A DNA stretch of 64,000 nucleotides from an uncultured Saccharospirillaceae bacterium (GCA_947499545.1 CANMOZ010000019.1:16160-80159); one strand, 5' to 3'; positions 38,416 to 47,231 are shown, numbered from the stretch's first letter. The notes: generated from the letters alone by a model not told the origin. Numbers and translations: made by a program.

Positions 38416-38652
38416 TTATATTTTTTTATAATTTCCATTGGGCAAATATATTTTGGCTTCATTCTCCTTAAAACTATATTTCTTCCATCCCTGATCCGGC
38501 ATAACTAAAACCACACCGCTAATATTTTCCAAAACTTCAAGTTCGCATTTCAACCCCTTGGCATCGCACTCTATATGCTTTTCTGCATAAGAATAACCAC
38601 TTATACAAAAAACAATTACGGATATCATATATTTATTACTACAATTCTTCAT
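38416..38652 (-). CDS. Small secreted protein of unknown function
   Basis: 78 residues with a signal peptide ending near SYA. The mature 55 residues contain two Cys close together (IECDAKGLKCELEV) and end in a basic YLPNGNYKKI. Probably periplasmic. It could be co-transcribed with the 38255 ORF and the 37431 gene. No family recognised. Confidence 0.55.
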   Translation of the reverse strand: MKNCSNKYMISVIVFCISGYSYAEKHIECDAKGLKCELEVLENISGVVLVMPDQGWKKYSFKENEAKIYLPNGNYKKI

Positions 38653-38800
38653 ATGTGTCCTATTTTTACTTGATACTTGACACTTGATAACAATACGATT
38701 TCTTATAGATTCCTTTTTTCAAGGAAGCTGCTTTATAATATATTTGAAGCAATAGAAGTAAGGTGTTAATTTAGCTGCATTTAACAACAATTGCTTTCAA

Positions 38801-39088
38801 ATGATCTTGGAATTCCCAGCAGCCCTTGAGGGCGACCTTTGCACAGGCCATGACGAATTCCCACCTCGCCCTGGCAACGCTTCGAGTTCAGGGGTTTACG
38901 TCAATGGTAAAGCGGCACACGTTCAAGGTGATAAGTGGAACACCCATTGTAATTCCAGACCCCGCTGCCACGACGGTGTTGTAGTGGGTGGTGGTCAATC
39001 TGTCTTAAACCTTTAGCGCGTGCGGGTGATATGATTAGCTGTGGTTCTAAAATTGTTGGGGGAAGTGGTTCGGTGCTTGTGGGGTAGC
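38801..39088 (+). pseudogene. PAAR gene, second copy with frameshift
   Basis: Similar throughout to the PAAR gene at 34349-34639 and with better-kept early codons (DLCTGHDEFPPRPGNASSSG). A 10-base deletion near 39007 after GGQSVL shifts the frame; the rest of the sequence (GCGCGTGCGGGTGATATGAT onward) remains recognisable to the stop. Inactive as a full-length PAAR. Confidence 0.88.
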
Positions 39089-39189
39089 TCATTGAATTCT
39101 ATAGACATTTCCTGTAGTTTAGTCTTGGTATAAGCGGAATTGTTTCGCACAAGCAACACATCCATCTAAAAATAATCTGGAAGTACCAT

Positions 39190-39510
39190 ATGGATCTCTA
39201 CGATAGAGAATATGCGGCAGAAGTGATCAATTTTTTTTGGCCCCAACTAAATGCTAAACCAAATAGCATTAATGAGGAAATGGTAAGAGTTGCCTTCACC
39301 GCTTTAAGCAAATCCAAAGAGTGTTCCAAATCGATGGATTTGGTTCCAAGGCCGACCTTAAAAAGGCCAGATATTGGATGGGTGATTAAACAGCTAAAGA
39401 AAATTGGGAAACGCATTAGAAATGGACAAACGGGAATATATATAGTCTGCAGAGAAGCAGTCGCATATGGCTATATCAGACAAATGCAAATGGCTGCACA
39501 AGGGTTGTAA
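39190..39510 (+). CDS. Unrecognised small cytosolic cargo protein
   Basis: 106 residues, no signal or membrane segment, basic near residues 55-80 (RPTLKRPDIGWVIKQLKKIG). The stop is one base before the next start, so the two genes form an operon. Function unknown; could be the cytosolic partner of a secreted protein. Confidence 0.55.
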   Translation: MDLYDREYAAEVINFFWPQLNAKPNSINEEMVRVAFTALSKSKECSKSMDLVPRPTLKRPDIGWVIKQLKKIGKRIRNGQTGIYIVCREAVAYGYIRQMQMAAQGL

Positions 39511-39511
39511 C

Positions 39512-40021
39512 ATGCAATTACTATTCAAGAAAGCACTTGTTGTTTTATGTCTCGCATCATCTTGCGCTATAGCAAGTGAACAATCTTTCAGAGTTTTTTT
39601 TGACAAGGAAGAATTCTATCTTCCTAGTGCGCCTAAATTAGCTCTTCTAGTTGGCAACGAAGACGATTCAACAATATTCAAATACAGTGATGAAACAGGA
39701 AAAAAATTTATAGGCATAAGCTTTATGTCTACACACCCTGATCTTGATATGGGATGTCCACTTGAGGTGCTACTCTCGGATGTGTTTGTTGGAACAAAGA
39801 AATCGAATTGCGATCAAAAATCAACTTACGCATTTAAAGGTGAGTTTGTTGAGGGAAGTGATAACGGGTACTGGGAGAATGGTGATCAACGCTTTTATTA
39901 TAGCGTTGGAAAAGACAAATCCCACGTGTTTATCGTAAGAAAAGATAAAAGAATCATACAGATCGATACTGATTTTCTAGACAAACCAGCTATTAGAACC
40001 ATGCTTTCAAAACACCTCTAA
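39512..40021 (+). CDS. Secreted cargo protein of unknown function
   Basis: 169 residues from ATG 39512 with a clear signal peptide ending near AIAS. The mature domain is beta-rich (FRVFFDKEEFYLP, KFIGISFMS) with two Cys (MGCPLE and SNCDQK) that could bond. It follows the 39190 gene by one base. No family recognised. Confidence 0.6.
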   Translation: MQLLFKKALVVLCLASSCAIASEQSFRVFFDKEEFYLPSAPKLALLVGNEDDSTIFKYSDETGKKFIGISFMSTHPDLDMGCPLEVLLSDVFVGTKKSNCDQKSTYAFKGEFVEGSDNGYWENGDQRFYYSVGKDKSHVFIVRKDKRIIQIDTDFLDKPAIRTMLSKHL

Positions 40022-40032
40022 TTCAAAGGCTA

Positions 40033-40392
40033 CTATCTTGTAGCCTTTCTTTTCTCCACTAACCTCGTAATAAAAAGATACCATCTTGGCATACAAAACA
40101 GTGCCAATATTGCTATATAGATAGTCATCAACTCTCCAAAATCAAAAACATCCCCATAAGCTAAATAAATTACCACTAGCAAGTAGATTGAATAACTGTT
40201 TAGATCAATAGCAAGAAAAATAAGTTGTGCAAGCAAATATAAGATAAAACCTATAGGTTTGCATGGAGGCACTTCGTATGGCTTTTTCAATTTTAAGCGG
40301 TAGTATTCAACTGCATCGATACTGAGGTAATGTACCAGAATAAAAAAAGCCGCAGCAATAAATGCTAACAATGTGTTTCCGAGCATAAACAT
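40033..40392 (-). CDS. Membrane protein of unknown function
   Basis: The open frame reaches 40455, but its first codons lie inside the 20-bp element and W leader, so I prefer ATG 40392 (about 119 residues). Four hydrophobic segments. No family motif seen. It is convergent with the secreted gene at 39512 and ends 11 bases after it. Confidence 0.5.
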   Translation of the reverse strand: MFMLGNTLLAFIAAAFFILVHYLSIDAVEYYRLKLKKPYEVPPCKPIGFILYLLAQLIFLAIDLNSYSIYLLVVIYLAYGDVFDFGELMTIYIAILALFCMPRWYLFITRLVEKRKATR

Positions 40393-40427
40393 GCCTACTA
40401 AGTGACGAGTGGTGTCGATTATAAGCG

Positions 40428-40447
40428 GAAAAACCGCCAGATGAAAT
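40428..40447 (+). repeat. 20-bp element copy 5 (upstream of intact W)
   Basis: GAAAAACCGCCAGATGAAAT, one change from consensus (GATG for GAGG). The W start codon is 38 bases downstream. This copy precedes the only intact baseplate operon. Confidence 0.85.
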
Positions 40448-40485
40448 AACTTCACTCTTTCCGCATCCTCATGCTTATGAACGGT

Positions 40486-40815
40486 ATGAGCATCCTAACA
40501 GGCAAGTGGCTCTCGGCTGAGAACCATCTGAAGCAATCCATTATTGACATTATCTCGACTCCGCAGGGTAGTAGGGTGATGCTGCGTGACTATGGCAGTG
40601 ATCTGTATTTGTGGATTGATGCCCCGCTGAATGCCACCACCAAGAACCGCATTTATGCCGCAACCGCTAAAGCCCTGCAACGCTGGGAACCTCGTTTTAA
40701 GTTGCAGCAAGTGGAAGCGCGGGTGGTGTCACCGGGTAAGCTGGAGTTGACCTTAACCGGTAAGATTGAAAACGGTGCCACGCTGACCATTGAGGGTTTG
40801 GAGTTGAGTCCATGA
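40486..40815 (+). CDS. Phage baseplate assembly protein W (gp25-like)
   Basis: 109 residues from ATG 40486. SILTGKWLSAENHLKQSI followed by VMLRDYGSDLYLWIDAPLN is the gp25/W signature (GSRVMLRDYGSDL). The protein forms part of the baseplate wedge of P2-like contractile tails. Its stop overlaps the start of J by 4 bases (ATGA), indicating translational coupling. Two truncated copies of its start lie at 35191 and 36796. Confidence 0.92.
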   Translation: MSILTGKWLSAENHLKQSIIDIISTPQGSRVMLRDYGSDLYLWIDAPLNATTKNRIYAATAKALQRWEPRFKLQQVEARVVSPGKLELTLTGKIENGATLTIEGLELSP

Positions 40816-41717
40816 GATTAACGCCACCGGTTGAAAAAGAAGTCGGCATTGATCATCTGCCACCGCCTGACATCATCGAAGATAAAACCTTTGAAGCGAT
40901 TAAAGCAGAGTTATTAGCTGAGTTTAAAAAGCGTTGCCCTGAATACCAGGGCTATACCGAGAGCGATCCACTGTTAAAGTTTATTGAGGTCTCTGCTTAT
41001 CGTGAGCTGAAATTTAGGGAACGCATCAACGAAGCGTGCCGCCAAGTATTACTGACGCATTCCAAAGGGACAAATCTGGATTACGTTGCGTCCCTCTATG
41101 GCATTATTCGGGCTGTGGTTCGCTTTAACGATGCTAAAAAATCTCCTGACTTTATTGAGTCCGATGCTCGCCTGCGCAAACGTTCCCAATTAATGCTCGA
41201 GAGTTTAACAACAGCCGGTTCTCGAGGCGGTTATATTGCACATGGGTTAAATGCTCATCCCTTTGTAAACGACATTTACGCCACCCATGAAGAACCCGGG
41301 CATGTCATGATTTATGTGTTATCGAATCAAGGCAACGGCACCCCCGATCAAGCGCTACTCGATGCCGTTGACACTTATTTAAATGCCGATGAAATTCGTC
41401 CCTTAACGGATTACGTTGACGTGGTCCCTGCGCATGTTTCTGAATTCGAAGTAAAAGCCACTCTTCACTTTAAAGAAAATCTGTTTACTCAAGCGGCTTT
41501 AGATAAAGCTCGAATAGAAGTACAGCAATACATTCAAGACCAATGGAAACTGGGCACTCGCGTTTATCGCTCAACCCTGCATTCTCTGTTGCACCAAGCG
41601 GGTGTCGATCATGTAGAACTCGTTGAGCCTACGGCCGATATTCAAGTGAACTCAACCACTAGCGCGTATTGCAAAGCCATTAATATTGACGCTCGCATTC
41701 CAGAGGATGTGCTCTGA
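40812..41717 (+). CDS. Phage baseplate assembly protein J
   Basis: 301 residues, the usual size for P2 gpJ. Key blocks are LLAEFKKRCPEYQGYTESDP near residue 40, RINEACRQVLLTHSKGTNLDY and the central GSRGGYIAHGL. It forms the baseplate wedge with W and I. It overlaps W by 4 bases and I by one base (TGATG). Confidence 0.93.
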   Translation: MRLTPPVEKEVGIDHLPPPDIIEDKTFEAIKAELLAEFKKRCPEYQGYTESDPLLKFIEVSAYRELKFRERINEACRQVLLTHSKGTNLDYVASLYGIIRAVVRFNDAKKSPDFIESDARLRKRSQLMLESLTTAGSRGGYIAHGLNAHPFVNDIYATHEEPGHVMIYVLSNQGNGTPDQALLDAVDTYLNADEIRPLTDYVDVVPAHVSEFEVKATLHFKENLFTQAALDKARIEVQQYIQDQWKLGTRVYRSTLHSLLHQAGVDHVELVEPTADIQVNSTTSAYCKAINIDARIPEDVL

Positions 41718-42247
41718 TGGAATCCTTATTACCACCCAACGCCTCACCGCTTGAACGGGCTTTAGAAGCAACAACTTTTTCCACCTATCAATTACCGTTG
41801 AATATCAGCGACGCTTGGGACCCGGATAAATGCCCAGAGCACATGCTGCCCTTTTTGGCTTGGTCCTATTCCGTCGACACTTGGAACGATGCCTGGCCTG
41901 AACAAGTAAAACGCGAACAAATCAAAATGTCGCTTGATATTCACAAGCGCAAAGGCACCGTCTACGCAGTGAAACAAGCCGTAAAAGCCTTTGGGTCAGA
42001 AGCCACCTTGCGTTTGTGGTTTGAAAAAGAACCTAAAGGCGAACCTCATACTTTTGAAGTCTGGTTGAGTGGCGGCCTTGTAAACGATCGCAACTTTCAA
42101 GCGGATATTATTCGAGCCATTGATGCCGCTAAAGGCTTACGCGATACGTTCACTGCCTTTGCAGGGTTAGCAGCAGAAGCCAACGTGCACTCCTTCGCCA
42201 CAGCCAGAGCCTATCAATTTGTACGTTTATCAGGAACAACCGCATGA
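41717..42247 (+). CDS. Phage tail protein I
   Basis: 176 residues. LPPNASPLERALEATTFSTY and LPFLAWSYSVDTWNDAWPEQ are typical of P2 gpI, with KRKGTVYAVKQAVKAFG following. It connects the baseplate with the tail fibre. Overlaps J by one base and H by four (ATGA). Confidence 0.93.
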   Translation: MESLLPPNASPLERALEATTFSTYQLPLNISDAWDPDKCPEHMLPFLAWSYSVDTWNDAWPEQVKREQIKMSLDIHKRKGTVYAVKQAVKAFGSEATLRLWFEKEPKGEPHTFEVWLSGGLVNDRNFQADIIRAIDAAKGLRDTFTAFAGLAAEANVHSFATARAYQFVRLSGTTA

Positions 42248-43605
42248 GCATCGACATAGTCATCACCGACCAAGGGTTAGCAGAACTCGTTAACGCACAA
42301 AATGACGGTTCTAAAGCGATGCGGTTAACCCACGCAAAACTGGGTCGTGGGCAATACACAGCAAAATCCTCCCAAACCGAATTACAACACCCCTTTAAAA
42401 CGCTTAACACGGTTTCGGGTGAAGTCATTGCAGAGCATTTAATTCACGTTACTTTAAAAGACGAAGGCCCTGACGAATACGAAGTGGGTGAGTTTGGACT
42501 TTATACGGATACCGGAATTTTATTTGCCTTGTACTCTCAAGAAGTTGACAAGGGTTGGGTGCTGGATAAAAATAAGCTGGCAACGCTACTGCTCGCAATT
42601 GATATTACTCTCACGCATGCCAGCACCGACAACATTGAATTTGGCAGTGTTGAATTAATCAGCCCACCGGTGACTTATGAACGCAAAGGCGTTGTGCAAC
42701 TCGCCGATCAAGAAAGCGTACTCACTTCCAAACATGATCAAGTACCCACAGTCTATGCGTTGCATCATTACATACAATCGTTATTTGTTGGGCAAGTCGC
42801 TTATTTCTCAGCGGCTAACGCGCCTAATGGTTGGCTGGTCTGTGATGGCACATCGGTGTTGCGCAGTGATTACCCAGGGCTTTGGGACTTTGCCCAAAAC
42901 AGCGGCAACTTAGCAGCCAATGAAGCAACAAAAACCCCTGGGCAGTTTGGACCCGGTGACGGTTTAAGTTCTTTTACCTTACCGGATTTACGTGGTGAAT
43001 TTATTCGGACCCTCGATAACAACCGAGGAATAGACGCCAATCGAGTCTTAGGAACAACTCAAGAAGATTTGTATAAATCCCACAATCACGATGGTTTAAC
43101 CTTAGACGCTGGTAACCATAGCCACACAGCAGCTACGAATCATACCGGCGGCCATTCGCATGGTGGCACAACAGAGCTTTCGGGTGCTCACAGTCACTCA
43201 GGCACCACCACAATCAATAGGTATCATTCACACCATGTGGGTACAGCCCCGGCGGGTGCTCATACCCATATTATTAACGCCCCGCTTCGTGGAGGTGCAG
43301 GTGGCGCTGCTGGCTGGGAAGTTAACCACCCAAGCAATGCATATTCCGCTCGCAGCACTCAAAGCGCGGGTGCCCACTCTCATACCGTGTCCATTAAATC
43401 CAACGGTGATCATGAGCACAGTTTGTATATTTCAAAAGCCGAACATCACCAACACCGATTTAATACCTTATTCAACGGCGCTCATCGTCATGTCGTCACA
43501 GTTTCTCATACAGGGCAGCATAACCATTCATTTGTAACAGCCTACAAAGGTGGGAATGAAACAAGACCACGGAATGTGGCCTTGCTGGGGTGTATTAAGT
43601 ATTAA
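42244..43605 (+). CDS. Tail fibre protein H with collar domain and HxH-rich tip
   Basis: 453 residues. The N-terminal 150 match phage tail fibre attachment domains (IVITDQGLAELVNAQNDG), followed by a collar domain (APNGWLVCDG, then LPDLRGEFIRTLDN). The C-terminal half carries about ten G-x-H-x-H motifs (NHSHT, GHSHG, AHSHS, AHTHI, DHEHS, AHRHV, QHNHS). In T4 gp37 such motifs hold iron ions in a trimeric needle, so this tip is probably metal-stabilised. An internal piece of the gene is copied at 36925-37307. The gene seems intact; a separate fibre-assembly gene (G) is absent, replaced by cargo. Confidence 0.92.
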   Translation: MSIDIVITDQGLAELVNAQNDGSKAMRLTHAKLGRGQYTAKSSQTELQHPFKTLNTVSGEVIAEHLIHVTLKDEGPDEYEVGEFGLYTDTGILFALYSQEVDKGWVLDKNKLATLLLAIDITLTHASTDNIEFGSVELISPPVTYERKGVVQLADQESVLTSKHDQVPTVYALHHYIQSLFVGQVAYFSAANAPNGWLVCDGTSVLRSDYPGLWDFAQNSGNLAANEATKTPGQFGPGDGLSSFTLPDLRGEFIRTLDNNRGIDANRVLGTTQEDLYKSHNHDGLTLDAGNHSHTAATNHTGGHSHGGTTELSGAHSHSGTTTINRYHSHHVGTAPAGAHTHIINAPLRGGAGGAAGWEVNHPSNAYSARSTQSAGAHSHTVSIKSNGDHEHSLYISKAEHHQHRFNTLFNGAHRHVVTVSHTGQHNHSFVTAYKGGNETRPRNVALLGCIKY

Positions 43606-43741
43606 CTCCAACAGCGCTTTTGTGTAATTGTTCAAACATTGTGCAGTTTTGTCGTGATTTCGTAACAGAATAAACATAAAATATTTCGGTATTTCAATAA
43701 ATCAAGTAATTACCAGCTTACATTGTATGATGAGTGTTTTT

Positions 43742-44959
43742 ATGAAAAAAGAACTTTTAGCTAGCTTTATCGTTTTATCATTAGGACTCGTAGGTTGCGG
43801 CGGTGGCGGTGGCGGTGGCTCTTCAAAACCCACTAACCCTGCTGGAACTGGAACTGAAAAACCACCTAAGCCAGATGTAACTAAACCAGATAAGCCAGAT
43901 GTAACTAAACCAGATAAGCCAGATACAACTGAGCCAGATACAACTGAGCCAGATACAACTAAGCCAGATACAACTAAGCCAGAAGTGCATGAAGGATATG
44001 CTTGCCAGCTAGGCGGTAAAAGATTAGGTGTGGATGCGGTAACAGCAGCTGCTGGAAGGCTAAGATATTACCAGATTGCAAAACCTATCATTTATACCCA
44101 AGAAGAGATTAAAGAAAAGATTACAACTGCAGCACTTTTCTTCTCAATCACCTACATGATGGATGACGAGGGAGCCATCAATGAATTTAAATCTAGGGAT
44201 CAAAAAAGATTAGGTGAAGTAGCTGCTCTTACCGGGTACAAAGTAGATTTTAGTAATCCAATAGCTAATGATTCATTATTTCAACTTCTAGCGGCTGATG
44301 ATGAATATGTAAGTTTAAAAAGACTAGAGGAAACCAGGATTTATCCAGGCAATTATCTTAGCGATTTTCTTGGTGATGAGATCAAAGAATCGGGAGAACT
44401 ATGTGTCAAGTTTAATTCAGACGATGATGAAGACAGACTTTACATAAAAGGATTTATTAACAAATCTTTTGGAATGAATTACCCTGACTACGTTAGCGAC
44501 TACAATTACCGTGAAGTAAGAAGCCTCATCGCATATATATCCAAACAAACGGGTGAGACAGACTACTCCAAACTTCTTCCAGGTAAGAGCTTCTCTTTCT
44601 ATATTGATGCTAAAATCAAAGATCACCATGTGGCATATCTTAGTTGCTTAACCAGCGAAATCTATATTGAGGGTCATGATGATAAGCCCGTAGCAATCAA
44701 CGATGCCAAAAATCTATTAGATTTTAATTTTACCCCTAAAAACGCAGGACTATTTAATATAAAGGTAAGGTATAAGACAAACTTGAACAACCCATCATGT
44801 ATTTTCAAAGGAAAATTTGAAATAAAAGATGGCTATCTTGGCTCTGATAATAATGGATTCACCTCCGAACAATTAGAGGGAGATCGATATTCTGAAGCAA
44901 CTATTTCTACAGACCTCAAACCCATTGATTTTCTCTATGGTAATGTTTTAGTTGAATAA
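43742..44959 (+). CDS. Cargo lipoprotein with Pro-Asp repeat linker
   Basis: About 405 residues from ATG 43742. Signal peptide with lipobox LVGC then seven Gly. A linker of repeated KPD and T-x-PD units (residues about 40-85) connects to a 320-residue domain with four Cys (YACQL, ELCVKF, YLSCLT, PSCIF) and a beta-rich C-terminus (GLFNIKVRYKTNLN). Surface lipoprotein is likely. It follows fibre H and precedes a 20-bp element and a sheath remnant. No family recognised for the main domain. Confidence 0.65.
   Translation: MKKELLASFIVLSLGLVGCGGGGGGGSSKPTNPAGTGTEKPPKPDVTKPDKPDVTKPDKPDTTEPDTTEPDTTKPDTTKPEVHEGYACQLGGKRLGVDAVTAAAGRLRYYQIAKPIIYTQEEIKEKITTAALFFSITYMMDDEGAINEFKSRDQKRLGEVAALTGYKVDFSNPIANDSLFQLLAADDEYVSLKRLEETRIYPGNYLSDFLGDEIKESGELCVKFNSDDDEDRLYIKGFINKSFGMNYPDYVSDYNYREVRSLIAYISKQTGETDYSKLLPGKSFSFYIDAKIKDHHVAYLSCLTSEIYIEGHDDKPVAINDAKNLLDFNFTPKNAGLFNIKVRYKTNLNNPSCIFKGKFEIKDGYLGSDNNGFTSEQLEGDRYSEATISTDLKPIDFLYGNVLVE
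43868..43985 (+). repeat. Tandem repeat coding the Pro-Asp linker
   Basis: Units of about 15 bases (GCCAGATACAACTRA and variants GTAACTAAACCAGATAA) repeat seven to eight times within the lipoprotein gene. Length variation by slippage would change the linker only. Confidence 0.85.
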
Positions 44960-44965
44960 TCACTG

Positions 44966-44985
44966 GAAAAACCGCCAGAGGAATT
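44966..44985 (+). repeat. 20-bp element copy 6 (upstream of sheath remnant)
   Basis: GAAAAACCGCCAGAGGAATT, one base from consensus. It begins six bases after the lipoprotein stop and lies 60 bases before the sheath start. Confidence 0.85.
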
Positions 44986-45045
44986 AATCCCATTCATCTG
45001 GCACCCTTAAGCCTAATCTAAATAACGCTTTATGAGGCTTAAGCC

Positions 45046-45154
45046 ATGTCAGACTTTCTGCATGGGGTGGAGGTACTGGAACTGGATTCTGGGCCTCGAC
45101 CTATTCGCATCTACCCCACCGCGGTGATTGGTATTGTGGGCACTGCGCCCAATG
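45046..45154 (+). pseudogene. Tail sheath protein, N-terminal fragment
   Basis: MSDFLHGVEVLELDSGPRPI followed by RIYPTAVIGIVGTAPNG is the N-terminus of P2 FI-like sheath proteins, normally about 390 residues. It is cut after 36 codons by the MITE-like element; no further sheath sequence follows it. Confidence 0.85.
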
Positions 45155-45268
45155 GTAAACGATCAATTTCGGACAGGTTATTTATGTTTTCTTATGCTGC
45201 TTACGACCCCTGCTACCTTGAGAAATCACACCATAAACAGTGAACCCTGATTGAGATTGATCGCTTAC
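45155..45268 (-). mobile_element. MITE-like element, copy 2 (114 bp)
   Basis: Ends GTAAACGATCAATTTC and GAGATTGATCGCTTAC; read on the minus strand it aligns with the copy at 32556. Similarity of the two ends extends to about 23 bases (ending CAGG). Flanking CCCAATG and CCCAAAG could be a worn target duplication. Confidence 0.8.
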
Positions 45269-45390
45269 CCAAAGGATTTGCTCAGAAAATAACGGCTGGC
45301 AACCAGCGGCTTATAAAGCTCCGTAGGATTTTTGCAGCGGAGCCATTATTCTATCGAGCAAGAAATTATTTTTGGAAGTGGACATTGATT

Positions 45391-45552
45391 ATGATGATTG
45401 ATTTAGAAAGGACGAAAGAGCAGTTTGTTAAAAACATTTCAGCTATATCTAGTTTGTCAGAGCTGGGTTATCTTGTAGTTAATTGTGAAACCGTAAGGAT
45501 GATGGCGTTTGATTCGGAGGGTATTAAACTCCTTGATCTGCACCACAGATAG
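45391..45552 (+). pseudogene. Cargo gene truncated by IS insertion
   Basis: ATGATGATTGATTTAGAAAG opens a frame of 53 codons (MMIDLERTKEQFVKNISAIS) that runs into the left end of the IS at 45534 and stops inside it. The C-terminal part is missing beyond the IS, so an adjacent deletion also occurred. Family unknown. Confidence 0.6.
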
Positions 45553-45596
45553 TGGACACCTCGTTAAGCGAGTACAATCGCAAATCGAGGTAAATT

Positions 45597-45884
45597 ATGA
45601 ACAAAAAATCATCACCCCGTAAACATCATAGCCATGAATTTAAAGCAGAGACCCTGCTACTAGCCAGCAATATCGGGGTCGCTAAAACCGCTGAGCAGCT
45701 AGGTTTGCACAGTTCTCAAATTTATCAATGGCGAGTATCAGCAGAGAAAAAGGCCAGCACCAGTGAACGGGAAGCTGTTCTAGCCAGTGAAAACGCAAGG
45801 CTTAAGCGCGAGAAAGCGGAGCTGGAAAAGGAAATTGATTTCCTAAAAAAGGCGGCTACCTACTTCGCTCAGAACCCAAAGTAA
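45597..45884 (+). CDS. IS3-family transposase OrfA
   Basis: 95 residues: helix-turn-helix region (HEFKAETLLLASNIGVAKTA, EQLGLHSSQIYQW) followed by a leucine-zipper coiled coil (NARLKREKAELEKEIDFLKK). OrfA binds the IS ends and forms the fused OrfAB transposase by frameshifting. Identical in layout to the copy at 46883-47170, with three or four residue differences. Confidence 0.95.
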   Translation: MNKKSSPRKHHSHEFKAETLLLASNIGVAKTAEQLGLHSSQIYQWRVSAEKKASTSEREAVLASENARLKREKAELEKEIDFLKKAATYFAQNPK

Positions 45885-45892
45885 AGCGATTC

Positions 45893-46746
45893 TTGTTTAT
45901 TGAAGAGCATCGACAATCCTTTGGTCTGCGTTTTCTTTGCAAGGCCCTAGCGGTTTCCGGGAGTGGGTATTATCAGTGGCGTTTAAACCAGCACAGGTTG
46001 AGCCCGCAAAAGCAAGCACAACAACAGCTTGATCACGCAGTGAAGCAGGCGTTTGAGCGTTCAAAACAGCGTGACGGTGCTCGCCGTATCCAGGCGGAAT
46101 TGGCCAAAGCAGACGCCATGATATCAAAACGATTGCCAGTAGCATGCGACGCCAGGGGTTAACCCCCAAGGCTGTTAAGAAGTTTAAAGTCACGACGGAT
46201 AGTCGTCATCAACGTCTAGTAGCACCGAACCTACTCGCTCGTGACTTCAAGGCTGACGCACCCAATCAGAAGTGGGCGGGAGACATTACTTACTTGTATA
46301 CCAGTGAAGGCTGGCTGTACTTAGCAGTAGTGATTGACTTGTATTCCCGGGCTTTGATCGGGTGGTCAATGTCTTCACGTATGACAGCCAACCTCGTCGC
46401 AGATGCTTTGACAATGGCAATGTTTAGAAGGGGCTTCCCCAAGGGAGTGATCTTACATAGTGATCGAGGAAGCCAGTACTGTTCAGGTGTTTATCGGCAA
46501 TTAGTTGAGCAATACCAGCTTCGGCAAAGTATGAGCCGTAAAGGTGATTGCTGGGACAATGCTTGTGTCGAAAGTTTTTTCCACACGCTCAAGGTTGAAG
46601 CTATTTATGGAGAAGCGTTAATGAGTCGACAACAGATGCGTCAAGCTGTATTTGAATATATAGAGATTGATTACAATCGCCAAAGACGGCACAGTACTTT
46701 AGGTTACGTGAGCCCCATGAATTATGAGAGCAGTTTTGTAGCTTAA
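45893..46746 (+). pseudogene. IS3-family transposase OrfB, one-base frameshift
   Basis: The first part (to about 46113) reads RIQAELAKA, then the frame breaks; one frame over, it continues [20 protein letters not shown] to the end at 46746. A single missing base near 46113 explains this. The DDE integrase core is otherwise intact ([31 protein letters not shown]). Likely inactive unless frameshifting restores it. Confidence 0.88.
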
Positions 46747-46775
46747 GAGGTGTCCAGTTTCATTGGGGCAGATCA

Positions 46776-47231
46776 CTGGTTTAAACGCCACTGATAATAC
46801 CCACTCCGCGAAACCGCTAGGGCCTTGCAAAGAAAACGCAGACCAAAGGATTGTCGATGCTCTTCAATAAACAAGAATCGCTTTATTTTGGGTTCTGAGC
46901 GAAGTAGGTAGCCGCCTTTTTTAGGAAATCAATTTCCTTTTCCAGTTCCGCTTTCTCGCGCTTAAGCCTTGCGTTTTCACTGGCTAGAACGGCTTCCCGT
47001 TCACTGGTGCTGGCCTTTTTCTCTGCTGATGCTCGCCATTGATAAATTTTAGAACTGTGCAAACCTAGCTGCTCAGCGGTTTTAGTGACCCCGATATTGC
47101 TGGCTAGTAGCAGGGTCTCTGCTTTAAATTCATGGCTATGATGTTTACGGGGTGATGATTTTTTGTTCATAATTTACCTCGATTTGCGATTGTACTCGCT
47201 TAACGAGGTGTCCACTATCTGTGGTGCAGAT
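46776..47231 (-). mobile_element. Same IS, inverted partial copy
   Basis: The left inverted end (TGATCTGCACCACAGATAGT on the minus strand) is at 47231. OrfA is complete, and OrfB stops after about 30 codons (YYQWRLNQ), where the intact copy's right end abuts. The rest of OrfB is missing from both sides, consistent with insertion followed by deletion. Confidence 0.9.
46883..47170 (-). CDS. IS3-family transposase OrfA (inverted partial copy)
   Basis: 95 residues, nearly identical to the OrfA at 45597-45884 (KTAEQLGLHSSKIYQWRASA). Intact frame, but without a full OrfB it cannot yield an active transposase. It might inhibit transposition of related copies, as OrfA alone can do in IS3-family elements. 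Confidence 0.92.
   Translation of the reverse strand: MNKKSSPRKHHSHEFKAETLLLASNIGVTKTAEQLGLHSSKIYQWRASAEKKASTSEREAVLASENARLKREKAELEKEIDFLKKAATYFAQNPK

Larger units (their letters stand above)
45534..46775 (+). mobile_element. IS3-family element, full length but frameshifted
   Basis: 1242 bp bounded by imperfect inverted ends: TGATCTGCACCA ... TGGACACCTC at the left, and the complement of TGATCTGCCCCA at the right. It encodes OrfA (45597-45884) and OrfB (about 45893-46746). No clear target duplication is visible (CCT left, CTG right). Its right end lies inside another copy of the same IS. Confidence 0.92.

Noticed and set aside
43868-43985. Short tandem repeats that look CRISPR-like at first sight
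   Set aside because: Units are contiguous 15-base repeats in frame with a lipoprotein linker, without spacers or cas genes.
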